DNA of 64,000 nt from NCBI GenBank assembly GCA_947471505.1, contig CANIWM010000001.1, positions 62,001 to 126,000 on the forward strand. Reading direction: 5' to 3'. The position numbers and the translations under genes are program-made. Position 1 is the first letter of the stretch; every line of letters starts with the position of its first letter. A model generated the notes under the pieces. The model searched no databases, was not told the origin of the DNA, and saw only the letters and a program-made list of their open reading frames with translations. Of this stretch, positions 48,801 through 56,145 are shown piece by piece. This DNA comes from Chthoniobacteraceae bacterium. GTDB taxonomy: Bacteria; Verrucomicrobiota; Verrucomicrobiia; Chthoniobacterales; Chthoniobacteraceae.

Positions 48801-49450
48801 AGCCCAGCCTGACCGCTCGACCAGGTCGCATCGTCAAAGCCCGTAGTCTTCCAGTTTGTGGCGGGAGGAGTTTGCGCGTATTTCCAAGTCGCATCGCGAG
48901 CGACGGGACGCGTGGAAACTGGCGGCGGTGGCGGCGGAAAGTTCGCCGTCCCCGGAGTGCCGCCGACTTGCGCACTCGAAGTCCACGACTGCGGACGCGC
49001 CGAGTTCGAAGCAGCCGTGGCCTTTGATAAAGTCACGCCGCCGCCATCCGGCGCGATGGGCCATTCGCCCTTGTCGCCGTAGGTAAGTTCGTCCATCGCG
49101 CGGTCGTTGTTATCGCGCAGCCGGAGCGTATCGCCGGAGTTGCTCAGCGCGCCGATGAAAGGCCCCATCGAGCCCGGATACATCGCCGGAGTTTTCGCGA
49201 CGACGAGGCGCCCGCCACCGGGAATCACCGTGCCATTTGGAAACGCAAAATCCGCCCCGCCTGAAATGCGCCAGCCGGACATATCGACGTTCACGGCCAT
49301 GACGTTTTCCACCTCGATAAACTCCGCCGCCTCGCCGACGCCGCCGGGGTTGTAGTGGATTTCATTGAAGACCACGACGGCGTCATTCGGCGGCAGTGCA
49401 ATGAGCAGGCTGGCGAGAAGTGCTAGGGCGAGAAGTGTTTTGCGGAGCAT
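42866..49450 (-). CDS. Giant secreted lamin-tail-domain/CotH-kinase-like protein
   Basis: The protein has 2194 residues with signal peptide LRKTLLALALLASLLIALP. Lamin-tail (LTD) domains start near residue 25 (VVFNEIHYNPGGVGEAAEFIE), again near the middle (IVINEIMYNHAPVF, EEWIELYNKS) and at the C-terminus (VISEIHYNPANPVGG, EFIELRN). A F5/8-type-C-like domain (ITFDLGAIVNLTSFHVWNYN) and a repeated module ending HHYAFSNEV lie in the first third. The CotH-like region (VRLKSSERGRPADIRLG, LFLPWDLDFQ) spans roughly 43990-45100. There is no PEP-CTERM tail. LTD-CotH proteins are common, large and extracellular in Verrucomicrobiota and Planctomycetota; binding or phosphorylating roles are inferred. A hairpin separates it from the upstream surface-protein gene. 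Confidence 0.9.
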   Translation of the reverse strand: MLRKTLLALALLASLLIALPPNDAVVVFNEIHYNPGGVGEAAEFIEVENVMAVNVDMSGWRISGGADFAFPNGTVIPGGGRLVVAKTPAMYPGSMGPFIGALSNSGDTLRLRDNNDRAMDELTYGDKGEWPIAPDGGGVTLSKATAASNSARPQSWTSSAQVGGTPGTANFPPPPPPVSTRPVARDATWKYAQTPPATNWKTTGFDDATWSSGQAGLHFGNPQLYMDGPAQVAGGIWTVKPWTNDATSDISSGKSYTHKIGLNRAGAYTAINGVTFDSPGTGVTSGANWVLLGATNQFNNNGSGQGANALPAGTGSFQLCQEFLYGNSFNGKSRIELSNLTPNQTYVATFYGTGFGDPPVRRNLITPSDTGIGHIVDENATRSGNGLIVKYHYTASGNGTFAFDFTPIDSGTWHHYAFSNEVAAALPVQVDATASVSGFSSELTTGFTRGAANTVNGSGISGQTHGTTPEGTMWLSNGNFATPYDPLPADITFDLGAIVNLTSFHVWNYNELNLATRGANQVQVQTSTAAGGPFTTVATVDFIRASGLATEPGQHFEIAATGIRYVRFNILSSHGSDNNFVGLSEVKFYKEGVLGTPTPVALREKISTLFNTGVTNTGAIATAGTNDLHYTNVTNGIPAVVQNGHPAWFGPDSVSSWTSITANGTDNVAAGTWTWRTTADFSAWQPGTFDVQLYYAADNSLDSVLLNGVSKGISGGGFGAFNGPIAITGFANGANTLDFAWTNAGPGANPGGFRVKWDATAQPLLAKTALASNPTTTYFRKTFTNSGAGTSAYRLLLTHLVDDGAVFYLNGVEVYRTNITGTPTSTTPADTNVVYPKFSGSIEIPASSVVAGTNVLAVELHQHPSGTADAFLMAQLDMIETPVALNFTIPLQLNEIAGATAGTWFVELRNTSSSAVNLTGWTLSSSTGTTYSLTGSVAAGALLSIDQTTLGWRPPDGAKLFLSAPGASVEGAVIKNAAQARDASGRWRTPSAATAGTANTFSIPDSIVINEIMYNHAPVFLPTGSTPNPEEWIELYNKSASTVTLTGWKLRGGPSFDFTAGTTIPAGGYLVVSNNAPALLAKFPGITVAGPLSGSLSNSDDRITLEDANDNAVNEVHYYEGGRWDERADGGGGSLELRNPGMDNSVPEAWAASDETSKSSWQTFTYSGSGAPPPGSNDPIQYNELVMGLLNSGECMIDDVSVKNVTNGNAQLIQNGNFSAGTATAWRNIGNHGSHGRTVVVDDPSSPGNKVLKVVATSATEHMHNHLETTLKNGASYVTLNSGNSYEVSFRARWLSGSPRLNSRLYFNRLARTSLLPMPQNNGTPGAQNSRFVALAGPTFTALSHSPVLPQASASVTVSVKAADPQGVAGVSLKWRLDGSVAFNTVAMTLVGDRYEGTIPGQVAGSLGQFYVEATDGTTVSTFPAAGANSRAMIRWADGTVPTTAAHGVRILMLTADANFMHDPTNCMSNDFLPCTIVYRESEVFYDASVRLKSSERGRPADIRLGFAINFDPMQPFRGAHTSINLDRSGYGRGTTGSGFGHSEIITWHFMQRAGGVPSMWNDMGFVIAPRSGHNGSAILTMAEFNDVWADSSFENGASQSSFKYELIYYPTTTVGGGPEGAKLPSPDNVQGVEFESYTTADKEAFRWNFLLGSARTADDYSGMLELNQTYRIPVGDPAFNTALPNTIDVDQWLRTAAALALGGIQDNYITTSGAWHNLKLYSRVDGRMLFLPWDLDFQTAPSNDALIINADIARITNASPANQRLYYQHLQDIIATSFNSTYLSSWITHYPTFSTAGGNWGEITSYVDARVAFVQSQINTAYPPTTFDITTADFSTSGSSATITGNGWVNVRNIVIQNGALTLPVTWNTATGWQATVPVAPGAQTLTLQAFDYHGNLVGTDTITITGTGGTISAAAGNLVISEIHYNPANPVGGEISASSDNDEFEFIELRNISAQTVSLAGCRFVGGIDYTFANTTLAAGAYAVVPRNNSAFTARYPGVTALAHYYVAGDNFLSNGGEEIALISASAADISRVSYNDSGSVKWPASPDGTGPSLVLIAPLTNPDANDPLHWRASATANGNPGSSDAITAPVAPTQAQLLAYAIGTGALPVAGSELVVGQRTMNFTLERNPLADADWTLESVATLTGTWAPVGTTYEITTRTILPGGNERITLRCTTPMSSTNGFLRGKLRVP

Positions 49451-49486
49451 AGCGAGAGAGATGTGGAAATGGACTCGAACAACAGA

Positions 49487-49522
49487 AGGGACGCAAGAGA
49501 CACTTTGGCCTCCTGCGTCCCT
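49487..49522 (-). terminator. Hairpin between two giant surface-protein genes
   Basis: A 13-bp stem with one mismatch pairs 49487-49499 (AGGGACGCAAGAG) with 49510-49522 (CTCCTGCGTCCCT) around a 10-nt loop. On the minus strand it is followed by a T-rich stretch (TTCTGTTGTTCG). It lies 21 nt downstream of the stop of the autotransporter-repeat gene, so it may end or attenuate that transcript before the LTD gene. The T run is short, so termination is only probable. Confidence 0.5.
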
Positions 49523-49543
49523 AGATTGGTCTGATGACAGGCT

Positions 49544-52500
49544 TTATTCGCTGCGACGACGGCGGAAGCCTGCGAGGGTTGCAAGTCCTCCGAGTAGAAG
49601 GACTGCGCTGCCGGGCTCGGGGACGGCGAGCAGTGTGACATCGTTGCCTCCGTCGGATGCATAGCTGATCGTGAATGCTTGGTAGAAGGGACCGGAAAAC
49701 AACTCAAACTCTTCGCCTTCATCGAGGCTATTGCCGCCGAAGCTGAATCGTGCGCCACTCGCATAGCCGCCCAAGAGGCTGCTGCCGTCGAGCAGGGTGA
49801 AGGTGGTGTAATCAGTCGGATTATCGACCAGTGAGAGGTTCAAGGTCACAGTTCCAGCGAGGCTGCCTGAACCCGTTACGAGCAGCTTGTCGCTGGTTGT
49901 GGAACCGAGTTCGATGGTGAACGCAGAGCCGTTGGCAAATGCGACGGGGCCAGTGCTGAGTGTGCCGATGCTGTTGCCAGGGGAAATATCGGCACCACTT
50001 GCGACGGTCACGTTTGCCGCCGGGTTGATCGTGCCGCCTCCGCCAAGAGTGCCCGCATTTACTGCGATCGCCGTGGTTCCCGAGAGTGAGCCACTCACGA
50101 GCAGTTTGCCTCCGGTGACGGTCGTTGGGCCGGTGTTTGTGTTGGCGCCGCTGAGTTCCAGCGTTCCAGCGCCGGTCTTTGTCAGTCCGAGCGGGCCGCT
50201 TATGCTGCCGCTGTAGGTGCTGTTGGTAGCGTCGCCGACCGTGAGGACGGGGGATGCGACGACTTCGTTCGACATGCCATACCAATGATATGTCCCTGCG
50301 CCGACCATGTTCGTCGTGATGGTCGCGGTGCCGCTGACATTTGCGGTGTAGCGGAGCGGGATGTAGCTGGCCGAGCCGCTGAGGTCGGAGTCGAACAGCA
50401 TCGTGCCCGTGCCGGAGCCCGCGCTGATGGTGAAGAGCTGCGTGCGATCGCCACCCCAACGGCGCTGGTAAAGGTGCGATTCGTAGGTCACGCCGGGGGT
50501 GAGGCCGGTGAGGGTGAGGTTGGCAGGATCGCCGCCGTAGTAGAAATTGGTGAGCAGGCGGCTGATGTCGCCGGTCGCGGTGGTTGCGCCATTTCCCGCA
50601 GCGGGGCTGGCTCCCGTGAGGCTCCAGCCTGGACCGCCGGGGGTTACTTCACCAGTGAGTCCCGCACTGATGAAATTGACGCCGTTGATTGCGATGTTGG
50701 GGCCGTCTGCAAAATCAAGCGCGTGCGTGTAGGTCTTCGTATTTGAAATGCCGGTTCCTGCGTCGCTGTTAAAGACGACTGGCGTGCCGATGGATGCGGT
50801 GGAGGTGACTGCTCCTCCACCGGAGAGGCTGTTGATCGTTTCGCTGAATCCACCGAGGTCGAGCGTGGTGTTGGTGTTCACGGTCAGGCCACCTTTTCCT
50901 GCGCCGTGTGGGATGACTTCCGAGGCGGCGAGTTTGACAGTTCCTTTCGTAATGAGCGTGTTGCCCGCGTAGTTGTTCGCGGTGTTTGCGAGAATGAGGG
51001 TGTTGGCTTCATCGGGGCGATCTCCGCCCTTGGTCAGCCCGCCGGGGCCATTGATGGGGCCGCTCACGCGGAGGTTGTTGCTGTTGTTGCCGCCGAGGTT
51101 ACTGGTGGCGGCGAGTGTGATGTTGCCAGTGAGCGTATATTCCGCAAATCCCGCCGCGCCAGAAGCACCAGCGCCACCATCGGCATAAATGGCCGTTTTT
51201 GCCCCGCCTGGCGAGGAACCGCCGGGGCCGTTGAGCGTGAAGTTATTCGAGATGATCGCAGAGCCCGTGTTCCACCACGGGAGAAGACTTGCGCCGCTCG
51301 CGATGGATACCGCACCGGTGCCGAGCGCCGCCGCATTGCGGGAGAGAATCATGCCGCCGGAAATGTTCGTGCCGCCGGTGTAGCCGCTCGCGGCGGTGAG
51401 TTCTTGGATTCCAGTGCCCTGTTTGACGAGTTTTGTCGGGCCGTTGATGGCACCGCCGAAGGAGTAGTTGTTTGAATCGCCAACGGTGAGTGTCTGCGGT
51501 GCTGTCGCGACGCTTTCCAGCGATGCTGCAAACCAGTGGAACGTACTCGCTGGAACGATCGCTGCCATCGAGATGGACATGGATGCCTGTGGCGCCACGA
51601 AGCGATAGGCGTAGTAGCCCAGGTTGCCTGGATCGGTGTTGAGCAATTGGTTCGAAATTGGTCCAGCTCCGTCTTCGTCAAACGTTGCATTTTGCGCACG
51701 GTTGGCCCAGTGGCCGACTTTCGTGTAAAGCATCGCCTCGTAGGTTTCGCCGGGGTTCAGATTGCTAAACGTGAGGACGCCCGGATTGCCGGCATAGTAG
51801 AAGTCGCCGACCAGTTGGTCGTAGCCACCGGTATCGGTGCCGCCGAAGAGCGTGGGCGCAGTGAGGCTGTAGCCGGTGCCGTTGTTGCCGACGGAATCAA
51901 ATGTGACGCCATTCACCGTCGCCCCGCCGTTGTTGCCGAAGTCGAGCTTTTGCACGTAGGTTTTCGACGTGGAGATTTGCGCCGCGCCGTCGAGCCCGGT
52001 AGAAATGAGGCCGCTGCGGGTGATGGCACCGCTGCCGGTGAGGCCGCCGACGGTGTGGCTCGAAGCGCCGAGGTCCCATGTGGACCCAGCCGTGAGGGTT
52101 GCAGTGCCTGTGGTAGCACTGTTGGCCGTTCCCATTTTCAGAGTGCCCGCCTGCACGTTCAGAGCGCCGGAATTGCTCACTGCGCCGAGGAGTTCAAGCT
52201 TTCCGTTGCCCTGCTTGGTTACGGTCCCGGCAGCGACGGTGCCTCTGAAGGTCGTCGAAGTCGCGTCGCCGACTGTGAGCGCGCCACTGCCAAGATTGAC
52301 CACAGTCCCGGACACGCCTGAAAGCGAAGGGACCGTGAGCGCCCCGCCGCCGGAACTTAGCGTCGCGCCGGTGCCTGTGAGATTCAGTGATGTGAGAGTG
52401 AGTGAGCTGCCGCCCGTGTTCAGTGTCGCGCCCGATCCTGTGATGTTCAGAGATGGGACCGTGAGTACGCCGCCCCCCATGTTTAGCGTCGCGCCCGAGC

Positions 52501-54646
52501 CTGCAAGGTTCAGCGATGGGACCGTGAGTGGGCTGCCGCCCGTGTTCAGTGTCGCGCCCGTTCCGGTGAGGTTCAACGCCGTGGCCGGAATCGACCCCCC
52601 CGCCAGTGTGAGCGTGCCACCGCTGATCGTCGTGCTCCCGCCGTAGGTGTTCGCGGCGGTGAGCGTCATCGTGCCATTGCCTGCTTTGGTGAAACTACCG
52701 GCACCGCTGATGACTCCGCCAAACGTAGTAGACGTTCCATCGCCACCCGCAGTGAAGGAGATGGCGTTTATCACGCTGGAGCCTGTCGCACCCGCGAGCG
52801 ACCCGACCGTCTGTCCATAGCCGTTCAAGTCAAGCGTCGCGCCTGAGTTGGTAAGGCTCAGCGCGGTATTGGAGGGAAGCTTCCCGCCCCCTGTAGTCGA
52901 TCCCGTGACCGCGTCGATCACGGTCGATCTGTCCCCTCCGAGCGTGTTGTTTCCGAGAAATTTGACGGTGTGAATCCCGGCGGTCAAATAGGTGCTTGCT
53001 GCGTAGTTCTGCCACGTTGCTTGTGAAAATTCTGCCGGGGCAAAAGTTTTCACGGTTACACCGTCCATTTGGAAAAACAGACCGGAAGGGCCGTTGACGC
53101 CTCCGCGTCCGACCCCCTGAAAGCTGAAGTCGTAGAATCCGTCGTAAGCCACATTGACGGCCTGCTCGATGAAGCCGCTCGTTCCAGCGGTGCTGTTGCT
53201 CTGGATGAATCCCCCCGCCGTTCCATCGTGATTCGTCGGGGTAAACCACGGGCTGCCGTTCAGCGCGATCCCCGCAGTCGCGTTCGAGAAAGTCCAGCTT
53301 GCACCCGTCGAGTTGTAACCGAAGGTCGCGTTCCCAGTCCCCAGCGAGGTATATGTTTGAAAGCTCGCGTTCGCAATCGTCAGCGCAATCGTCGTCGCTG
53401 ACGCACCCAATTTCAACGTGCCGTCGCTCACCACTGTCGGTCCCGTGTAAGTGTTAACGCCACCCAGCGTCAGCACGCCCGCCCCGCTTTTCGAGACACC
53501 GCCCGAACCGCTGATGACCTTATCCATCGTCTGTGCCCCCGCATTAATCACGGCGAACGTTCCACTGTTTGCCACATCGCCCAAGCTATTCAGGTCCGGG
53601 CTCGACGACTCAATGGCGAGCGTGCCGCTGCTAATCGTCACGCCTTTTCCCGAGCCTGTCACTGGTCCTGCAATCCGCACCGAGCCTTCGCCGTATTTTG
53701 CGAGCGGGCTGTTGATCGTGACGGGCATGGAAATGGTGTGCGAACCGCCTGCGTCTGCCTTCAGCACGGAGGTTCCGCCTGCATCCGCCTGCAAAGTCAG
53801 CATGTCGATTCCCGAAACGGTGTAGCTCCCGGTGCCCAGAAACTGCACGTGCCCCACGGTCTTGTTCCCCGTCATAGAAACGGACGTCGCACCCGCCTGC
53901 GCGCTGAACGACGCGTTCGCGCCCACCGCATTCGGCGTTGCGACCGACCAATTTCCACCCGTCTCCCAAGTCGAGTCCACCGCTGGCGTCCATGTGTTAT
54001 TAAACACCTGCTCGTTGCTCAGACCATACATATGGAGCGAGTAGTTGGTCCGCGTCTGCGCGGTATTGATCGTCGTCGTCGCCCCCGTCGCGACGAACGT
54101 GTACTTGAGCATCGAAGCTTCGAGTCCATCCGGGTTGTAACGGATCGTAGCACCCTCCGATGAGGTGAGGATGTTCGTGCGGTCATCGAATCCGGGCCAT
54201 GCCCAACCCTCATTGTAAAGCGTGGCGACGTACGTCTGGCCCGGCGTGAGTTCGGACAGCGTCAGCGTTCCTGGGTTGCCGCCGAATTGAAAGCCATCGA
54301 ACAAATTATCAATCGAACTTGCACCGAAGGTTGTGGTATGATTTCCGCCGCCTCCAAACAGGTTTGGCACGTTTGTGAGCGCCCAGCCCGTGCCGGAAGT
54401 GGCCGTGCCGCTCCCGATAAACGTCTTCCCATTCACCGTCACATCGCTGCCGATGATATTCGCGATGGCTGTGTAGGTCTTCGCCGTGCCGACGCCCGAA
54501 TCCGCGTCGCCCGTGAAGGCTCCGCTGGAGAAAATCGCATCCGCCGCGAACCCCGCCTGCACGGCGAGAAGACTGGCGATGCTGATAAATAAAATATCCC
54601 GGCCAAGAGTGCGACGGGACGACAGGGAATGATTTTTGTGTTTCAT
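49544..54646 (-). CDS. PEP-CTERM surface protein with autotransporter-associated beta-strand repeats
   Basis: From ATG 54646 the protein has 1700 residues; upstream in-frame codons to 54898 give no leader. The signal peptide is LGRDILFISIASLLAVQAGFA. The body alternates autotransporter-associated beta-strand repeats (KSGAGVLTLGGVNTYTG, KQGTGIQELTAASGYTGG, KTGAGTLELSGANTNTG) with three copies of a ~160-residue module that is also in the neighbouring LTD protein. A perfect 21-residue x4 repeat lies at 52322-52573. It ends in a PEP-CTERM signal: VPEPGSAVLLLGG, a hydrophobic stretch and FRRRRSE. This predicts sorting by an exosortase, which is not in this window. There is no outer-membrane autotransporter barrel, as is usual for these proteins in Verrucomicrobiota. 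Confidence 0.93.
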   Translation of the reverse strand: MKHKNHSLSSRRTLGRDILFISIASLLAVQAGFAADAIFSSGAFTGDADSGVGTAKTYTAIANIIGSDVTVNGKTFIGSGTATSGTGWALTNVPNLFGGGGNHTTTFGASSIDNLFDGFQFGGNPGTLTLSELTPGQTYVATLYNEGWAWPGFDDRTNILTSSEGATIRYNPDGLEASMLKYTFVATGATTTINTAQTRTNYSLHMYGLSNEQVFNNTWTPAVDSTWETGGNWSVATPNAVGANASFSAQAGATSVSMTGNKTVGHVQFLGTGSYTVSGIDMLTLQADAGGTSVLKADAGGSHTISMPVTINSPLAKYGEGSVRIAGPVTGSGKGVTISSGTLAIESSSPDLNSLGDVANSGTFAVINAGAQTMDKVISGSGGVSKSGAGVLTLGGVNTYTGPTVVSDGTLKLGASATTIALTIANASFQTYTSLGTGNATFGYNSTGASWTFSNATAGIALNGSPWFTPTNHDGTAGGFIQSNSTAGTSGFIEQAVNVAYDGFYDFSFQGVGRGGVNGPSGLFFQMDGVTVKTFAPAEFSQATWQNYAASTYLTAGIHTVKFLGNNTLGGDRSTVIDAVTGSTTGGGKLPSNTALSLTNSGATLDLNGYGQTVGSLAGATGSSVINAISFTAGGDGTSTTFGGVISGAGSFTKAGNGTMTLTAANTYGGSTTISGGTLTLAGGSIPATALNLTGTGATLNTGGSPLTVPSLNLAGSGATLNMGGGVLTVPSLNITGSGATLNTGGSSLTLTSLNLTGTGATLSSGGGALTVPSLSGVSGTVVNLGSGALTVGDATSTTFRGTVAAGTVTKQGNGKLELLGAVSNSGALNVQAGTLKMGTANSATTGTATLTAGSTWDLGASSHTVGGLTGSGAITRSGLISTGLDGAAQISTSKTYVQKLDFGNNGGATVNGVTFDSVGNNGTGYSLTAPTLFGGTDTGGYDQLVGDFYYAGNPGVLTFSNLNPGETYEAMLYTKVGHWANRAQNATFDEDGAGPISNQLLNTDPGNLGYYAYRFVAPQASMSISMAAIVPASTFHWFAASLESVATAPQTLTVGDSNNYSFGGAINGPTKLVKQGTGIQELTAASGYTGGTNISGGMILSRNAAALGTGAVSIASGASLLPWWNTGSAIISNNFTLNGPGGSSPGGAKTAIYADGGAGASGAAGFAEYTLTGNITLAATSNLGGNNSNNLRVSGPINGPGGLTKGGDRPDEANTLILANTANNYAGNTLITKGTVKLAASEVIPHGAGKGGLTVNTNTTLDLGGFSETINSLSGGGAVTSTASIGTPVVFNSDAGTGISNTKTYTHALDFADGPNIAINGVNFISAGLTGEVTPGGPGWSLTGASPAAGNGATTATGDISRLLTNFYYGGDPANLTLTGLTPGVTYESHLYQRRWGGDRTQLFTISAGSGTGTMLFDSDLSGSASYIPLRYTANVSGTATITTNMVGAGTYHWYGMSNEVVASPVLTVGDATNSTYSGSISGPLGLTKTGAGTLELSGANTNTGPTTVTGGKLLVSGSLSGTTAIAVNAGTLGGGGTINPAANVTVASGADISPGNSIGTLSTGPVAFANGSAFTIELGSTTSDKLLVTGSGSLAGTVTLNLSLVDNPTDYTTFTLLDGSSLLGGYASGARFSFGGNSLDEGEEFELFSGPFYQAFTISYASDGGNDVTLLAVPEPGSAVLLLGGLATLAGFRRRRSE
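52322..52573 (-). repeat. 63-bp x 4 in-frame tandem repeat (21-residue unit)
   Basis: Inside the PEP-CTERM gene the protein repeats the unit NLTGTGATLNTGGSPLTVPS-L four times without gaps. Variants are NLAGSGATLNMGG..., NITGSGATLNTGG... and NLTGTGATLSSGG.... The DNA units are similar but not identical. The unit fits a beta-helix turn, so copy number probably sets solenoid length. This would be a hot spot for slippage. Confidence 0.85.
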
Positions 54647-54800
54647 GGAGTGAGTTCGTGACGGTGTGTTTGAGGTTTTGAAGTTTTGAGGTGTGACTAG
54701 TTTCTGTCGGATAGCAGCTTTAAGAGGCAGCGCAACAGGAATTTCGCGGAATTGTTCATTAAGAGTGCGATCAAAAGTTGAACCCGAAAGCCGCGCATGG

Positions 54801-54917
54801 AACCGCAGATGAACGCGAATCTTCGCAAATATTGAAATATTGTTATCCGCGAATGCTCTGAGGCGACGGACATTTCTCATCCGCACGAAAATCTCCAACT
54901 CTCGCGTATCTGCGGTT
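54801..54917. repeat. Inverted repeat in a gene-free stretch upstream of the PEP-CTERM gene
   Basis: Between the PEP-CTERM start (54646) and the tandem array (about 55036) I see no gene. The stretch contains AACCGCAGATGAACGCGA at 54801-54818 and its near-perfect complement TCGCGTATCTGCGGTT at 54902-54917, the arms differing by a 2-nt insertion. The enclosed ~80 bp is AT-rich (AAATATTGAAATATTG). GCAGATGAACGC-type intergenic repeats recur in related genomes. It may be a dispersed element or carry the surface gene's regulatory region. Confidence 0.5.
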
Positions 54918-55078
54918 TCAAAAGCGGCCTTCGGATTGAATACGGCTGAAGCGGGCCAGCGCGGCGTGGCACGAACGAGGGCGTTCTTGCCACTAGGTCC
55001 AGCCTGTTAATCAAGACTGCTTATATTATTGACGCGAACATAAGCGCTGTGAGCATTCTTTGCCTCAACGCCTTCGTT

Positions 55079-55414
55079 TTAGTTGGCATGACGAGCGTTC
55101 GTTGCGCCAACCCCCTCGTCCAAGTTAGCACAACGAGCGTTCATTGCGTCAATGCCTCCGTCCAAGTTGGCATGACGAGCGTTCGTTGCATCAACTCCTT
55201 CGTCCAAGTTGGCATTAAGAGCATTCGTTGTGTCAACTCCTTAGTCCAAGTTGGCATGAAGAGCGTTCGCTGTGTCAAATCATTTGTCCAAGTTGGCATG
55301 AAGAGCGTTCGTTGCGTCAAATCCTTCGTCCAAGTTGGCATCAAGAGCGTTCGTTGTGTCAAATCCTTGGTCCAAGTTGACATAAAGAGGATTATTTCTC
55401 ACTCATTCTTGAGA
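55079..55414. repeat. 42-bp tandem repeat array (about 8 copies)
   Basis: Contiguous 42-bp units start at 55079, 55121, 55163, 55205, 55247, 55289, 55331 and 55373. The last is strongly diverged, and a degenerate copy precedes the array at about 55036-55078. The unit begins CAAGTTGGCATGAAGAGCGT and ends TCAAATCCTTCGTC. There are no spacers, so it is not CRISPR. Because 42 is divisible by 3, open frames persist on both strands (about 14-residue periodic peptides), but neither has a leader, a ribosome site or plausible composition. It is lower in GC than the flanking genes. It is best treated as a noncoding minisatellite. Confidence 0.85.
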
Positions 55415-55531
55415 GGCATGGTCGAAAATAGCCATACTTCCACCACCCGGAGCAACCCAATCGTCAAAAGTGAGAATCGGGCTGTGAACGACTTTTGCGT
55501 CCGCACCGGTTCCACTTTTAATCGCCCACGT

Positions 55532-55900
55532 TCAGTAAAGTTTGCTGGCGATACTGTGCGGCGGGACTTCGAGTTTCACGAAGGGTTTTGGGCCTTGATA
55601 AAAGGTGACAGTCTGCGGTTTGGCATCGGGGTAGTGGATACCGTTGAACGCGAGGTTTTTTGCTCTCGCGCCTGTGATGCGGGAGTCAGCGGTGCAGGAT
55701 GTTGTTTTCCACGCTCGTGAGCGCCTCGGCTGCGACTTTCCAAGTCGCCGAGCTGGTGCCCGCTGAACGGTCGTAGGTCCGCGAGAGCTTTTTGTCGCGG
55801 GGGATGGCGAAAGCGTGCTTGTGGAGAATAGGGAAGCGCGTCGGGCGGGGAGCGGGCTCTTGTGCAGCGAATACAATTCAGAGGATCGAAGTGAGTCCGA
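55532..55900 (-). pseudogene. Decayed remnant of a secreted-protein gene
   Basis: On the minus strand one frame reads a protein-like segment VFAAQEPAPRPTRFPILHKH, then AFAIPRDKKLSRTYDRSAGT, SSATWKVAAEALTSVENNIL and a stop at about 55691. It is preceded by a stop rather than a start and leader. Directly afterwards a second frame continues with GARAKNLAFNGIHYPDAKPQ and TVTFYQGPKPFVKLEVPPHS, stopping just after SIASKLY at 55532-55534. The two look like pieces of one coding sequence joined by a frameshift, with the 5' end lost. I do not recognise the family. Apart from this, 55415-56145 shows no gene. Confidence 0.4.
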
Positions 55901-56145
55901 GCAGACGGGTGAAAGATGGTGCGAAAGGCGTGCCCCGGAAGCGTCCGCATCGACGAGGAACTTTAGTGGACTTTGCACGGCTCCAGCGGATCGGCGATTT
56001 CGTGCTCGCTTTCGCTCCGAAGAAAATCCAGTAATTTTTCCTAAAGGATCGGATCGAGAGCGGTCGATTGACAGACGAAACGCGACGCGGAGCTATTTCT
56101 GCGCGCATTTATTTCACATAAAACAAACCACAGACACATAACACA

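Noticed and set aside
55079-55414. CRISPR array
   Set aside because: Units are directly adjacent at 42 bp with no unique spacers, and no cas gene is present.
55049-55720. Protein of 223 codons reading through the 42-bp repeat
   Set aside because: The open frame follows from the repeat length; there is no leader, ribosome site or sensible composition, and the other strand is open too.
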